Positions 53,501 to 61,636 of a DNA stretch of 64,000 bases are shown here, in pieces; position 1 is the stretch's first letter, and each line of letters starts with the position of its first letter. The notes under the pieces are model-generated. The model saw only the letters and a list, made by a program, of their open reading frames with translations. It did no database searches and was not told the origin of the DNA. The position numbers were made by a program, and so were the translations under genes. Origin of the DNA: Micropterix aruncella (Eukaryota > Arthropoda > Insecta > Lepidoptera > Micropterigidae); contig OX155980.1 of NCBI GenBank assembly GCA_944548615.1, positions 62,555,582 through 62,619,581 of the forward strand, written 5' to 3'.

Positions 53501-56354
53501 ATTTTTTCAGTTTGGATATAGGTATCTTCATGCGGACTCCAAATAGCTGCATTCATTTCAATTATTAAATGTTTCATGAGAATTATTATATTATATATTT
53601 TAATTATAAGGTCTTTGATGAGAAATATCTGGTAACAAATATTATTATTATTATCTCAATATTACTATTATGACTACTTATTCTTTACTGCATAAAATTT
53701 AAAAAAATATACAGCACAAAACGAATGCCAAACATCAACTGATAACCTATGTGACATCCGCCGGGGAGCCAATTCAGCCCTTCGTCTCGCATCTCTCTAG
53801 CGACTCACCAATTAAAACCAACCACTATTGACATCTATTGCCATATATAACTTTTACCCACAACGAATTAAGAAAAGCTATTAGAATACATAAATAGATG
53901 TTTCCTATGACATATAGTTTATTGTTATTTGAGGGTTTCTTAAAGAGTGCCATTCTCCTTTCCTTTTTAGAACTGCAACTTAATAGGTTTACAGAACCTA
54001 ACAGTTAAAAAAAAACAGTATATACACACCTTCTGTTGTGCCGAACGGCTCTCGCGTAATGAAAAAACTGCTCCTCCGACGCTTGCTTCTCTCCACAGAC
54101 CACAGGTAGCATCACCACCATTAAAATCTCCCGACGGATGCATTATAAGCACTCCGTTTGTGGTCAAGCCATCTATTTCGTGATTTTCTGTCCATTTTGT
54201 AGCCTTTTCCTAAATAAGATATTAAAGACAAGCATTATTTATTGACAACATCGGTAATACTGAAAGGGCTTATGAAATTGAACGATGGTTTTATTGTTAT
54301 CAACATAGGCTGGAGTAATCCAATAATTCATTACCGCATTACATTACATTCGTATCAAATTGGCGAATTTACCGATCTCAGATTTGTCCCAATATACCTT
54401 AGGCAGTCATATATAAGCTACTGTAAGTAACAAGTAGTTATTAAGAGATTCATGCAGCATACGATATAAAACTCTAATTTAAATGGGTACAATGTTGTTG
54501 AGTCACAGACGTCGAATTCGGTCAGAACACACAAAGTGTGGCCTATCAGCATCTCTTTAATGTTTTAAGCTATTGTATAGCTTTTATCGCGGGCCTAGGC
54601 CAGCGCGGCGACCGCATGAAGAAATTTCTTAACGAAAATTAATGATTTTAAACTGATAATTACGTCTAAACGAGTACTGCTTACGATTCGAAAAAAAAAT
54701 ATGTTAAACAAGAACATTTTCCTAATATTCTTAGCTTTGAATATTTTATAGTTTGTTTATATTACATAGTGTAATTAATTTGTGAAATTAGGTCTAACCG
54801 AATACAAAAACGACTACTACGCAAATACTATCTGGCGTATTATTATGAAACCTGCACCATTTTAAAGATAATTTAATTATCTATCTTTTAATCTACGAAT
54901 TTTTTCGAATAATCCGGTTTTTTTGTTTTATCGAATAAAAAAATGGTGCGCGGCGCTCTATCGGAAGACGTTTAAATTATTCCGAATCATTTGCTACCGC
55001 AGCCGCAAATGATTCGGAATAATTTCAACGTTTTCAAATAGAGCGCAATTATCTGATATCAGAAAAAATAAAAAAAATAAAAATACGTGTGGCACTCGGG
55101 GATTGCCGCGGTAAAGCTATTGCATAGCATTTTTAACAACTTATGCAATTATAATTATTTATTTGTTTTATTTATTTTATTTTCTCTGATATCAGATAAC
55201 TGCGCTCTATTGGACAACGTTGAAATTATTCCGATTCGGAATAATTTAAACGTCTTCCGATAGAGCGCCGCGCTCGAATTTTTTATTCGATAAAGCAAAA
55301 AAAACGGATTATTCGAAAAAAATCGTAGATAAAAAGATAGATAATTAAATTATCTTTAAAATGGTGCAAGTTTCATGATAATACGCCAGATAGTATTTGC
55401 GTAGTAGTCATTTTTGTGTTTGGTTAGACCTAATTTCACAAATTAATTACACTATGTAATATAAACAAAATCTAAAATATTCAAAGCTAAGAATATTAGG
55501 AAAATGTTCTTGTTTAACATATATTTTTTTTCGAATCGTAAGCAGTACTCGTTTAGACGTACTTATCAGTTTAAATCATTAATTTTCGTTAAGAAATTTC
55601 TTCATTCGGTCGCCGCGCTGACCTAGGCCCGCGATAAAAGCTATGCAATAGCTTAAAATTGCATAAGTTGTTAAAAATGCTATGCAATAGCTTTACCGCG
55701 GCAGTCCCCGAGTGCCACACGTTTTCTTTTTTTTTCTATGTTACGTCCTCCAGCTGTTTATTAGTGGTAGGTGGTAGATAATATAACTTAATGCTAAGGT
55801 ATAATTAGCTTTACTGTCATTAACGGTGTTTAAGTATCTAAGAAAATTATAATATCTTCTGATTTAATGGGGAAAAACATAGCTTCATAGAGAAAAGAAT
55901 AAACTCATTGATATCGATGGTCCCCACGTATACTCTACTATGTGCAAAAATTCAATTATTTAGGAGTGTTTAAAGAAAAATATGCACAAATTATAATATA
56001 ACTTAACTTTATTTACTAAACTTGGATGATTAGTTTTAATAAAATAAAAGAGTGTTTTAATGACTTCGTTTTTGTATTTTTATATTATTTTATAAGATGG
56101 ACATAGTGGCATACATGCAGAATTCAGTATGTATGAATAATAGGCAAAAAAAACCTTACCCCTAAAAATATGTTACGTGACGAGTCGAAACCAGCAGCAA
56201 AGACACGGCAGTTATTAGCGTCGTTGCGATCTGCTATTATGCGGCAGGCAAACCGTGAAATAGTGCTCTGGAGTACTTTGAGGTCACCCGTCTTATCCCC
56301 TGGTACTGTGTCCATGACTACAAAATCGATGGGCGATTCAGATGAACGGCCAAT
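35430..56354 (-). CDS. Pli: Pellino, RING-like E3 ubiquitin ligase scaffold (3' five coding exons)
   Basis: Five minus-strand exons (56354-56160, 54209-54030, 39114-38841, 37090-36910, 35556-35430) join in phase to 318 residues plus TAG. All junctions are GT-AG. The fragment starts inside the FHA-like domain (IGRSSESPIDFVVMDTVPGD, STISRFACRI, AAGFDSSRNIFLG). It continues through DGLTTNGVLIMHP and LRESRSAQQ and finishes with the RING-like region. There the CGH, CPMC, CGH and CPFC pairs lie at fragment residues about 212, 233-236, 267-269 and 295-298. Known role: binding phosphorylated IRAK/Pelle and ubiquitinating signalling partners in the Toll/IL-1R pathway, in the cytoplasm. The symbol follows Drosophila. 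N-terminal exons lie beyond the window or were missed. Confidence 0.95.
35705..36045 (+). pseudogene. RLE retrotransposon endonuclease fragment
   Basis: The plus strand reads LSRKMALIVELTA, KYYDLANAI, GFTVHLHSVKVGTRGLL and KSLFHLFIDFHLS. It aligns with the endonuclease domain at 26704-27216, with several stops and substitutions (the EVGARG block became KVGTRG). Confidence 0.8.
36110..36680 (-). pseudogene. CR1-like reverse transcriptase C-terminal remnant
   Basis: The minus strand reads DVDVLKKVRRMATKMPVGLK, YKDCLELLGITTIKRR and, in a shifted frame, RMVDMWNKLPFGLISASSFS with QFKNRLNVY. These are the typical C-terminal blocks (LExVQRRATK..., LGLTTLExRR, VVDxWNSLP...) of CR1/Jockey-group reverse transcriptases. 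Stops and frameshifts are frequent. Confidence 0.7.
36910..37090 (-). CDS. Pli: Pellino exon with the CPMC and second CGH motifs
   Basis: 181 bases entered and left with two bases. It encodes HHSWG, RRCPMCLSSGLVVRVC, GIEPAFYVDNGPPTYAFNPC and GHMATEKTV. The acceptor is TTTCTGTTTTACAG and the donor AA|GTAAGT. Reading through the donor gives an immediate stop, consistent with a true exon end. Confidence 0.96.
37291..37862 (+). pseudogene. RLE retrotransposon fragment (RT C-terminus to endonuclease start)
   Basis: The plus strand starts DVDLKKSLLRGD and continues CPLCSNTHFSW (knuckle partly lost), VDQGRYTQRHDKVLSVILEV, VPSKPLTQFVWDGSKEKKHS and IIEKVSDWILD. It matches 26990-27620 of the minus-strand copy and is inserted antisense in a Pellino intron. 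Several stops. Independent of the fragment at 35705 because both include the sequence around the start of the endonuclease. Confidence 0.8.
37863..38840. other. rest of Pellino intron, nothing recognised
   Basis: AT-rich intronic sequence up to the GTATGT donor. It includes two ATATTGTTATTT..AAGTGTT-type short repeats near 38090-38140 but no identifiable element. Confidence 0.5.
38841..39114 (-). CDS. Pli: Pellino exon with first CGH motif
   Basis: 274 bases in phase 0 at entry, leaving one base of a Gly codon. It encodes GIPCEGETNMLRDGTMIDLC, GATLLWRSAEGL, AGRPQCPVGLNTLVIP and PYVYLNCGHVQ. Acceptor CTAATTTCAG, donor G|GTATGT. The nine residues upstream of the first Met belong to the exon by phase and acceptor. 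Confidence 0.96.
39637..40240 (-). pseudogene. RNase H and C-terminal zinc-knuckle remnant of the I-type LINE
   Basis: Two overlapping frames. One holds NSKLVQNCVSLLNFLGI and RWVPGHAVIEG (RNase H core, with the following N..AD residues degraded). The other holds NNTPGLNQSKALIK, LTGHCSLNKHMYNL, TTMCRFCQGAEKTPLHLICEC. A frameshift near 39990-40040 separates them. Confidence 0.8.
40445..41620 (+). mobile_element. solo LTR of an LTR retrotransposon, 1,176 bp, 4-bp target duplication
   Basis: The unit begins TGTCACG and ends CGTGACA (TG...CA with a 7-bp inverted terminal repeat). It is flanked by CAGT on both sides (40441-40444, 41621-41624). It has a TATAAA box at 41031, a G/C-rich transcribed-type region after it, and an ATTAAA signal near 41465, so it reads on the plus strand. 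No gag or pol is present, so it is a solo LTR. The 4-bp duplication and the TGTCACG end suggest Gypsy/Metaviridae. The other I-type LINE copy has the uninterrupted target (CCATCAGTATACC near 52880). Confidence 0.88.
41031..41036 (+). promoter_or_regulatory. TATA box of the solo LTR
   Basis: TATAAA within GGCGTATAAAGGCCG, at about position 587 of the LTR and followed by a G/C-rich region. Promoter activity in the present genome is inferred, not shown. Confidence 0.5.
41624..42060 (-). pseudogene. RT C-terminal remnant of the I-type LINE
   Basis: The frame 42044-41598 reads TPIITYASVVWCNKANQK, IQRTACHMTTGAMSSTP, LLNLPPLHIHLKQVAKAS and LPPRDDWLKSQLYWEAG. It then runs into the LTR, where an artificial tail (SRCRFR) ends the frame. 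It lacks the polymerase catalytic core. Confidence 0.8.
42136..43833. other. intronic stretch: CpG-rich patch, otherwise nothing recognised
   Basis: Positions 42136-42820 are unusually G/C- and CpG-rich for this window. At 42190-42250 lies an imperfect hairpin (GGCCCCACACTACACGTTCG against GTGTAGAGTGGCC). At 42614 an ATG is followed, after GTCGTCAAACG, by a good donor GTGAGC on the plus strand. Positions 42900-43833 are AT-rich and featureless. Confidence 0.4.
43834..44358 (-). pseudogene. Helitron Pif1-type helicase remnant
   Basis: Superfamily 1 helicase motifs: Ia-type ALASSGIAATLLEGGRTAHS, a Walker B DE in VWDEYK, and a Walker A whose first glycines are mutated (ASGETGK). The second half of the frame (after ENSLY) is not helicase-like, so a frameshift or deletion follows. 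Helitron helicase would unwind the donor DNA during rolling-circle transposition. Confidence 0.8.
44811..44975. repeat. left sub-terminal GCCGC repeat array
   Basis: Nine GCCGC cores spaced about 13-19 bp, in contexts such as ATTTGCCGCATCC, TTTCGCCGCATCCAGA and CAATTTGCCGCTTCCC. The mirror-image array is at 47158-47325. Sub-terminal repeats of this kind often bind transposase. Confidence 0.85.
45325..45704. repeat. 190-bp tandem duplication inside the GCCGC element
   Basis: Two nearly identical copies, 45325-45514 and 45515-45704, each starting ACGATTTTTAAGAGACATAA and ending ACGATCAGTGGTAGCTT. Only a couple of substitutions are seen. Confidence 0.95.
45706..47157. other. interior of the GCCGC element, G/C-rich block without recognised gene
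   Basis: Positions 46000-46680 are G/C-rich and open in several frames on both strands (for instance 46623-46114 minus, 169 codons), but none shows a motif I know. On the minus strand near 46115 GGTTTGATTCCCAGG resembles a tRNA B box. The rest is AT-rich. Confidence 0.4.
47158..47325. repeat. right sub-terminal GCGGC repeat array
   Basis: Inverted counterpart of 44811-44975: TTGCGGCAAAATGGGACGCG, GAATCTGGACGCGGCG and the terminal TTGCGGCAAATCTGGATGCC, with more decay than the left array. Confidence 0.8.
47565..47973. repeat. duplicated 3' flank of the zinc-finger gene, distal copy
   Basis: Contains ACACAAGAAAAAATATATAG heads at 47565 and 47784. It ends with the same GAGAAATAATAATTATAGTA AATAGGTTTAATAATAG tail as 48408-48756. 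Length about 409 bp, several substitutions and indels. Confidence 0.85.
47974..48407. other. spacer between duplicated flanks, with alternating GC tract
   Basis: Central 48154-48245 is a tract of repeated GCGCGCAGGCGT-like units, bounded by the inverted motif GACGTTGGCGCC / GGCGCCAACGTC. The surrounding sequence is ordinary. It may be a small insertion into one of the duplicates. Confidence 0.6.
48408..48756. repeat. duplicated 3' flank of the zinc-finger gene, proximal copy
   Basis: Direct copy of 47565-47973 lying immediately after the zinc-finger stop codon (in gene orientation), so it is probably the 3' untranslated region. It lacks the second ACACAAGAAAAAA head. Confidence 0.85.
48804..49565 (-). 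CDS. C2H2 zinc-finger protein, intronless, nested in a Pellino intron
   Basis: 253 residues. The start is supported by an in-frame TAA 12 bases upstream and a purine-rich AAGAAG context. The N-terminal 80 residues are acidic, with two FIKKE/FIKPE peptides that fit the SUMO consensus. Six fingers follow at about residues 83-104, 112-133, 141-162, 170-191, 199-220 and 228-251. Fingers 1-5 are C-x2-C-x12-H-x4-H; the last has a longer C-to-H gap. The linker is RKLKKYL rather than TGEKP. Fingers 3-5 are near-identical 29-residue repeats. Likely nuclear and DNA-binding; targets unknown. It is on the same strand as Pellino. Open over its full length, so probably a real gene, possibly retroposed or lineage-specific. 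Confidence 0.85.
   Translation of the reverse strand: MSDPIVEDNSYVAAEAGENFFIKKELFDSDYEDFTPDAQGNVVEFFEGKHCFIKPEPIEGGPSGSCNNGDIGSGVGRVKSHDCPKCNKTFTVKFGLKQHINSVHNKLRNYLCGICDRAFARQSHLKAHIDQVHRKLKKYLCGECDGAFARKWHLKEHIDSVHRKLKKYLCGECDGAFACKWHLKEHIDSVHRKLKKYLCGECDGAFTRKWYLKEHIDSVHRKLKKYKCEECAHSVSFGQRSNLTVHLKKKHGV
48878..49139 (-). repeat. 87-bp tandem repeat encoding three near-identical zinc fingers
   Basis: Three successive 87-bp units encode CGECDGAFxxKWxLKEHIDS VHRKLKKY with only a few changes (AR/AC/TR and H/Y at finger contact positions). Low divergence indicates recent duplication or gene conversion. Confidence 0.85.
50219..50530. repeat. low-complexity AAAAAGTCG repeat in Helitron copy 2
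   Basis: About 300 bp of degenerate 8-10-bp units such as AAAAAGTCG, AAAGTCAAAA and GTCGTAAAAGTCG. No coding meaning. Confidence 0.85.
51181..51660 (+). pseudogene. Helitron replicase N-domain remnant
   Basis: Frames change between GNDGYPLYRRRS...VVKVKRSDVNVVNRWIVLY and KHMAVFAVRNSNEEVSQYQT then CRYVSSNEAIWRIFSFAIYE. After a TAA at 51559, NPENAADRAAQPPL resumes in frame. This is the conserved block that precedes the rolling-circle HUH domain in Helitron proteins; the HUH motif itself is not seen. Confidence 0.75.
52385..53430 (-). mobile_element. I-type LINE, copy 2 (internally rearranged)
   Basis: The minus-strand frame 53500-52823 reads WLYTAIVRPIILYASVVWC, NIQRTACLTTTGTMSSTPG, LPPRDDWLKNQLHWEAG and WYTDGPKSGLDVGCSIYG, so RT runs straight into RNase H. 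Downstream, 52385-52780 holds shuffled pieces of the RNase H and C-terminal regions with deletions, and part of the DDWLK segment is repeated at 52789-52830. It gives the intact target site for the LTR inserted in copy 1. Confidence 0.8.
53431..54029. other. intronic, nothing recognised
   Basis: AT-rich sequence between the LINE fragment and the Pellino exon. Confidence 0.4.
54030..54209 (-). CDS. Pli: Pellino exon, central region
   Basis: 180 bases, phase 0 on both sides. It encodes EKATKWTENHEIDGLTTNGV, LIMHPSGDF, CGLWREASVGG and FSLRESRSAQQK. Acceptor CTTATTTAG, donor AAG|GTGTGT. This links the FHA part to the RING-like part. Confidence 0.96.
54565..55721. mobile_element. foldback element: 1.1-kb palindrome with about 500-bp arms
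   Basis: The left arm 54565-55076 is the inverted match of about 55166-55656. Arms start and end with TTAAGCTATTG(T/C)ATAGCTTTTA and CCCGCGATAAAAGCTATGCA. They contain GGTTAGACCTAATTTCACAA and TGATATCAGATAACTGCGCT. The spacer carries ACGTGTGGCACTCGGGGATT, whose inverted copy closes the element at 55695-55721. A nested palindrome around GCAGCCGCAAATGATTCGGA exists in the left arm but is deleted in the right. No coding sequence. A half copy lies at 2145-2749. Confidence 0.88.
56160..56354 (-). CDS. Pli: Pellino exon, FHA-domain part
   Basis: 195 bases, phase 0 at both ends. It encodes IGRSSESPIDFVVMDTVPGD, VLQSTISRFACRIIADRN and VFAAGFDSSRNIFLG. The FHA-type fold recognises phosphothreonine on IRAK/Pelle kinases in this family. 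Acceptor CTTTAATTTCAG, donor GG|GTAAGG. The 13 residues before the first Met belong to the exon. Confidence 0.96.
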
Positions 56355-56860
56355 CTGAAATTAAAGAAAAATATGTTTATTGGTTTATCGGCACAGACTA
56401 AATATATCAACATCGAATCTAGTAGATGAATGCCATGAGACTATCAAACAGAACTCACAGGATAACAGAATAAGCCTTACATGTATAAGAGGACATAAAA
56501 AGAACTAACATTTATCTGGAACCGAAATATTTAAAAATACAACTATTCTAACAATAGCTTTACACTAAATAGTCCACCACATCTCGGAGACCTACAAATT
56601 ATCTTGGATAAACAAGAAATATAATTTAAAAAAATATAAAAAACACAACTGACGTTATAAATAGTGAACTAAAAAGTACTACAAGTATCCGGAAGATTTT
56701 TAAAAATATGTATATAAAATTAAAATATGCATTTAAATTTAGAACAAAACAATCCCATGACTACAGTAAAAACTCATACCATCAAAACAAGTACTACAAA
56801 ACGACAGTTTGACCATGTCAAGTGAAATATTTCTTCAATATCTTTCCGTCCTAAGTATTA
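56355..56860. other. Pellino upstream intron, nothing recognised
   Basis: AT-rich. The preceding Pellino exon (normally ending near DTDMFQ) was sought on the minus strand up to the window end and not found. Confidence 0.5.
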
Positions 56861-56871
56861 TGTCTTCAAAT

Positions 56872-58880
56872 AAATAAAATACAAACGGAGCTGCCATGGA
56901 ATTCACCGACCGAAGTTGGGCCCATCATATAGTACACTTTCGGGGGGTGAGCAGTGGATTCCGGACTAACGACCGGCTGTGGTAGGTTTAGGACAGCTGT
57001 CTTGCCACATGTGAGCGTTCACCTTACCACCCATTCACTCCCCCTTCGAAGCCATAGAATTTGAGATGCGGAAATCGCGGTTTTAGATAATTTTTCTAAA
57101 AATGAGTTGATTATTTTCCTGGAGAGGCCAAGATCTTTAAAAAAATGAAACAGAGATTTAGCTGGCAGGCCACGAGCGCCAACTTCCACCGCGTGAAGGT
57201 GAACAGTGAAGCTGTTCCTAGTGACGGCATTTGCGAGATAATTGTATTTATTTAATTTGTACTCGTGGTCTTTTGGGATATTTGATTCCTATGGAACAAT
57301 TAATTCTACGATAAGGGCCATTTTCCGAGATAGAGAGTAAAGAGTTATATCTGGACGCAGGGCTGTGCATCCGAGACTTTCAGGGAATTTATACCGCTTA
57401 GAGACCGAATCGACCTGCAGAACTCAATCTGAAGCTTGCTCGATTATTGAGAAAGGTTTTGTAGTGAAATGTGTTTTGCCTTTAGAGCCATCCCGCACAA
57501 ACTGTATTGGGGGTTTGGAGGGTACTGTCAAACCTTTGTTGGCACGAGCCACTGAGAGGCTAATTACCTAGCGAATAACAGCAAGGACTTTGTCGTGGCG
57601 GTAAGTGTACCGTCCTTGATCTAAGGCCACCTTGCAGCCAGCTAGAATATGCCTGGCTGTGCAAGGGGTATTGCTACAAAGGGGGCATGAACTATCCTCG
57701 GCAAAGCTCCAACGAGCGAGGTTACTGGGGTCTCGAAGTGTATGCTGAAAGGCATTTAAATAAAATTTCAGCATCTCTGGCGTCCAGTCATACAACATTA
57801 CTTTCCAGTGCATTGGAGGAGGAATGCAAAAGTCTCCAATTGTTTTCCAATCATTCTGGCATTGAAGGCCAATAGCGTGAGCCATACTATTGCTGTCGTA
57901 ATCTCCCCGCAAGAAAGACTTCTTCAAGTCCACATGGCTACCCCATACTATTGCCGTTCTGGCTGATTCCAGCAAAGAACTTTTTGTGGAAGTCTACGCG
58001 GGCTTGTAGATCATTTGACTCACTACGGCCACTTGTTATGTGCTTCGATATTGCCGGATCCTTGGAATTGATAGAATCGAATTTTTGGTTATTCTGGAGT
58101 TGGCGTAGAGCAGAGGGCAGTTTTAGAGCTAGCCCAAAATTGTGTTTGGACCTGAAAAGAGTCGAGGGGTCAGCTGGTTTGGCTAAGGACAACCAGGATT
58201 TTAAACTAGCTGTCACCTTTGCATCCAGACGAGACAGTTGGGTTTTGGTGAAATCGTAAATAAGAAAGGGCCATGACAAATGTGAAATTAAATAATTGTC
58301 ATAGATCCAAGCCTTACGAGGGCTAGAAATTAGCAAGGCATCTATCTTTGCCAGACACCTACTAAAATGTTCTATAACATGATCGCCAGAGAGGTATTTT
58401 CCTTGACAGGTGATTTTCCTGCCAAGGAATTTTGAAGTGGTTATTTGGGTCTATAAGGGAGATAATAGAGCCCTTATAGACCAATTTGGGATCATAGGAC
58501 GTAAATTTTGTGTCTATGCGGGCGAGTCCAAGGCAAAAACATTTGGAGGGTTTCACTTTTATACAGCCTGACCAGTCGCAGAACAGCTTCACTTTCTGTA
58601 ATAGCGGGAAAAGCTGCTTGGTGATAAAAGTTAGATCGTCGGCAAAAGTAAGGCACAACGAGGTGTATTGGCAGTCTGATTTGAAACGGTAACCCCACTT
58701 CTTGTCGAACTGGGTCAGGCTTTCCAACAGTATATTGAAAACAATATTCAATATCGTCGGGTGAGGCAACAACCCTGAAACAGTCCAATTGAATATGATA
58801 TGGAGCGGGTAGTCCATTCTTGAGTTTTGACATGGAACGTCAGACAGTTGTCTTACAGGAGGTTACAATGTCACGCACCG
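56872..58880 (-). mobile_element. RLE non-LTR retrotransposon, copy 2 (frameshifted)
   Basis: About 2 kb closely similar to 26536-28860. The reverse transcriptase is broken into frames 58817-58362 (LTFADDLTFI, SGCIKVKPSKCFCLGLAR), 58336-57938 and 57975-57568 (CPLCSNTPC...HILAGCKV). The endonuclease part follows at 57540-57010. Here the codon at the RT/endonuclease junction is AAG (Lys), where copy 1 has TAG, which shows the two domains were one protein. Shares the AAACGGAGCTGCCATGGAAT 3' end. 5' truncated at about 58880. Confidence 0.85.
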
Positions 58881-61050
58881 TTTCTCTATTTGTCCTAATT
58901 CTCCGTCCTAAGTAATACAAATTGTTTAGAACTTTTTAGTTCACTTTTTGCAATGGACCAGTCATGTTTTTTATATACTTTTTAATTATTTAATTTTATA
59001 TTCAATATATTTTTACAATTGTATTTATAATTATTTTATTCAAATCAATCAATCAGAATCAATTTATTCACACTGAAAAGCAAGTTTTTTAAAAGAATAT
59101 TACTTTTTTTTTAAAGAATAATAAAATCCAATAAACACCTCACTCGGCGGCCAACAGGCAACGACTGGCACACAGGAACGCGGAGAAAAAATGAGGCATA
59201 CGCATTAAGTTGTGTCCTACCACTGTGCAAAGTGGTACCACCTTAGCGTTATTGCTGCGCGCTGGAAAATTTAAGGTCTGATACTTTCAGTCAAGCCTCG
59301 TATATACCACATATACCAAACGGCTTATATCGAGTTGTCCCGCGGGCTTTCAGCAATACAGTATAAGAGCACGGATAGACAGCAAATCGTGATTGTAAAG
59401 CGAGATATTTTTTTATTAGAAATCGGTAGCAGCATTTTCCAGAACGGTCATTAGCCGGCTACGATCGGATCAGGCAATCTTAGGAGGAATGTTTCTTCTG
59501 CTATGACTACTCTTACTATCTGTTAATGCAAATATGTTAGGAATACATAATAATGTTATGATAGCAGCAGGTAGGTAGGTGTTTATTTGATTGTTACAAA
59601 TTAAAAAGATAATAACTATTAGCAAAAAAATACTTTTCATACAAACAACATGGAAAAAAACAGTATATATTCTCTCCGCTAATTTTAGCCTTGGCGGTGG
59701 TAGAAGGCAATGAATCGAGGCTGTGAAATACATAAATATTTATTTTAGAGGCTAAATTGTAGCCAAATTGAAAAAATGTGTCAGTAGCGAATGTGAGCGT
59801 ACTAATAGTAGAACGGACTATTTCTCAAAAGTTTATTCTGAGGTCTGTGCAACAAATTGATGTCAATAATCGATGTAATGTCAATTTCTTTTAAATAAGC
59901 AACCAAAACTCATTGAGTCAACATACAGCAGCTTCCTGTATATTTTAATATACTGCGTTTTCTGCACATGCTCATTCTACACGCGTTTTTCTACTTCAAA
60001 CGAATAAATCACATGACAAATGAATATTCTAGCGATGCTTTTTGATGGATTTTGTATCAAGAAGAAAACAGAGAAACAGAGAAATCAACGAAAGAAGAAA
60101 ACAGAGAAATCAACAAAAATTAGAAAAACTCGCCCATCCAATGAAAAATTTAGCAGTATGTGTGGTGTTGCCAATAGTGGATTTTAAAATATTATTGATG
60201 CCCATTGGGCCAAGATTGCCTGGCCAAAGTATAACTTTAATTTTTAAAAATACATGTATGTAGCAAGTTTTGCGACTAAGTAGGAAGTGTTTTCATGCCA
60301 TTATGCCGTGCACACGACTTCTGTCGCTGTGTTCTCTGCTGACATGACTACTGCCTAGTGTAAACGAGGTATTCAAGTGATATTTGTGGGATGCTATGAC
60401 CTCTCCAAACGAACACCACTCAGTTGAATCAAAATCAAATATGTGTTATTGTGCAATGTGACCACTCTGCACTAGTTTCATACAATGAAACACAACGTTG
60501 TCGTGCTCTCCTCTCCTCCAATATTGGGGTCACGGTCACTTCCATTGAAGCGCATGCATGCCTCAATTCAACTACTGTACTCTTTTATTAGCTTCTGATT
60601 TCAAATCAATTGATTCATTATATTTCTTGTTTGGTCATTATCTACACTTAGACGCTATGTACAGAGAGATAACAACAAAGGAACCTAGCGAGAATTAATA
60701 AAGATAACGTTCAAAATGCCTAAATTCCTCTAAGTGAAATCTCATAGTAATTTTGATGATTGATGATTGATTTTTCTTCATTATAATCTGCCATCCCTGA
60801 CTTTACATCGAAAATAGAGTTTTGAATGCGGTTTTTGGGATGAGGTTACAATGTCGAACAAAATTTTGCTTAAATTCCTGTACAAAACTTCGCATACTCT
60901 AAGAAATATAAACAAATTTATTGGTGAACTTAAGAAAATCCTGATAAAAGACAATATTTTTTTTATAACACAGGATGGCCATAAGTCTGATAAATATCTG
61001 CACAGCTCTGTGCGTTCGACGACACATTTTATCTTGATATTCCAATAATT
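58881..61050. other. no gene recognised
   Basis: AT-rich sequence, presumably intron of Pellino if that gene continues beyond the window. Short plus-strand frames at 60042-60263 and 60851-61048 have no motif I recognise. Confidence 0.35.
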
Positions 61051-61068
61051 TCATCAATTACCCAGGGG

Positions 61069-61490
61069 ATGTTTCACAAAACTTGTTGCATTCGCTTTCT
61101 GTATGACCTAATAAAGTATGACCATATTACAAAGTACAGAAGAGGAGACTTCATAGGCTCGACCCGAGAAAGGAGAGATACGAGAGTCCTCAATTTACTT
61201 GAGGACCTTGGAGGGGGCTGCTCCGAGCTATCTCATAAGCAGGTTCAACGCTCTGTCAGCTCACAGGCGCCCATAGTAGTGATTTCTACTCGCACTCCTT
61301 CTCCGTACATAAAATGCGTCTGGAATGCTTTACCCACACATCTAAAGACAGCATCGACATTGTATTGCTTTAAATGTAGGCTCAAAGACTACTTTAAACA
61401 CATGCTCATAATTTCTCTCGTCCCCTCCCCTCCCTCTTCGCTGCGTTATTGCTTATTATTATTATTATTAATTAATGGTGTTTAATTTGC
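61069..61490 (+). pseudogene. 3' end of a CR1-like non-LTR retrotransposon
   Basis: The frame reads VWNALPTHLKTASTLYCFKC then RLKDYFKHM, the conserved last block (WNxLPxxLK...FKxxLK) of CR1/Jockey-group polyproteins. An ATT-repeat 3' region follows (about 61450-61470). The Jockey element at 61509 was inserted just beside it. Confidence 0.6.
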
Positions 61491-61636
61491 TGATGTATTT
61501 TTATATAATTTTTTTTTTTTGTTCCTGGTTTATCGGCAATCAGTCGAAGGACTATGAGTCGATGTGGTGACATAGCTTAATCTCTTGCAGAATGTGCTCC
61601 CCAGCGAGAGCATCCACTCATCCTTAAGGCCTAGAG

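Larger units (their letters stand above)
39115..54029 (-). other. Pellino intron, 14.9 kb, with nested gene and transposons
   Basis: Donor GTGTGT at 54029, acceptor TTTCAG at 39115. It contains an I-type LINE split by a solo LTR, two Helitron copies, a GCCGC-repeat transposon, an intronless zinc-finger gene and a second I-type LINE fragment. Stretches without a recognised element are 39115-39545, 42260-43833, 47530-47560, 49566-49932 and 53430-54029. Confidence 0.8.

Noticed and set aside
60042..61048. Small plus-strand ORFs as possible host genes or the missing Pellino N-terminal exons
   Set aside because: Wrong strand for Pellino, no motif, no plausible splice sites; upstream Pellino motifs were not found.
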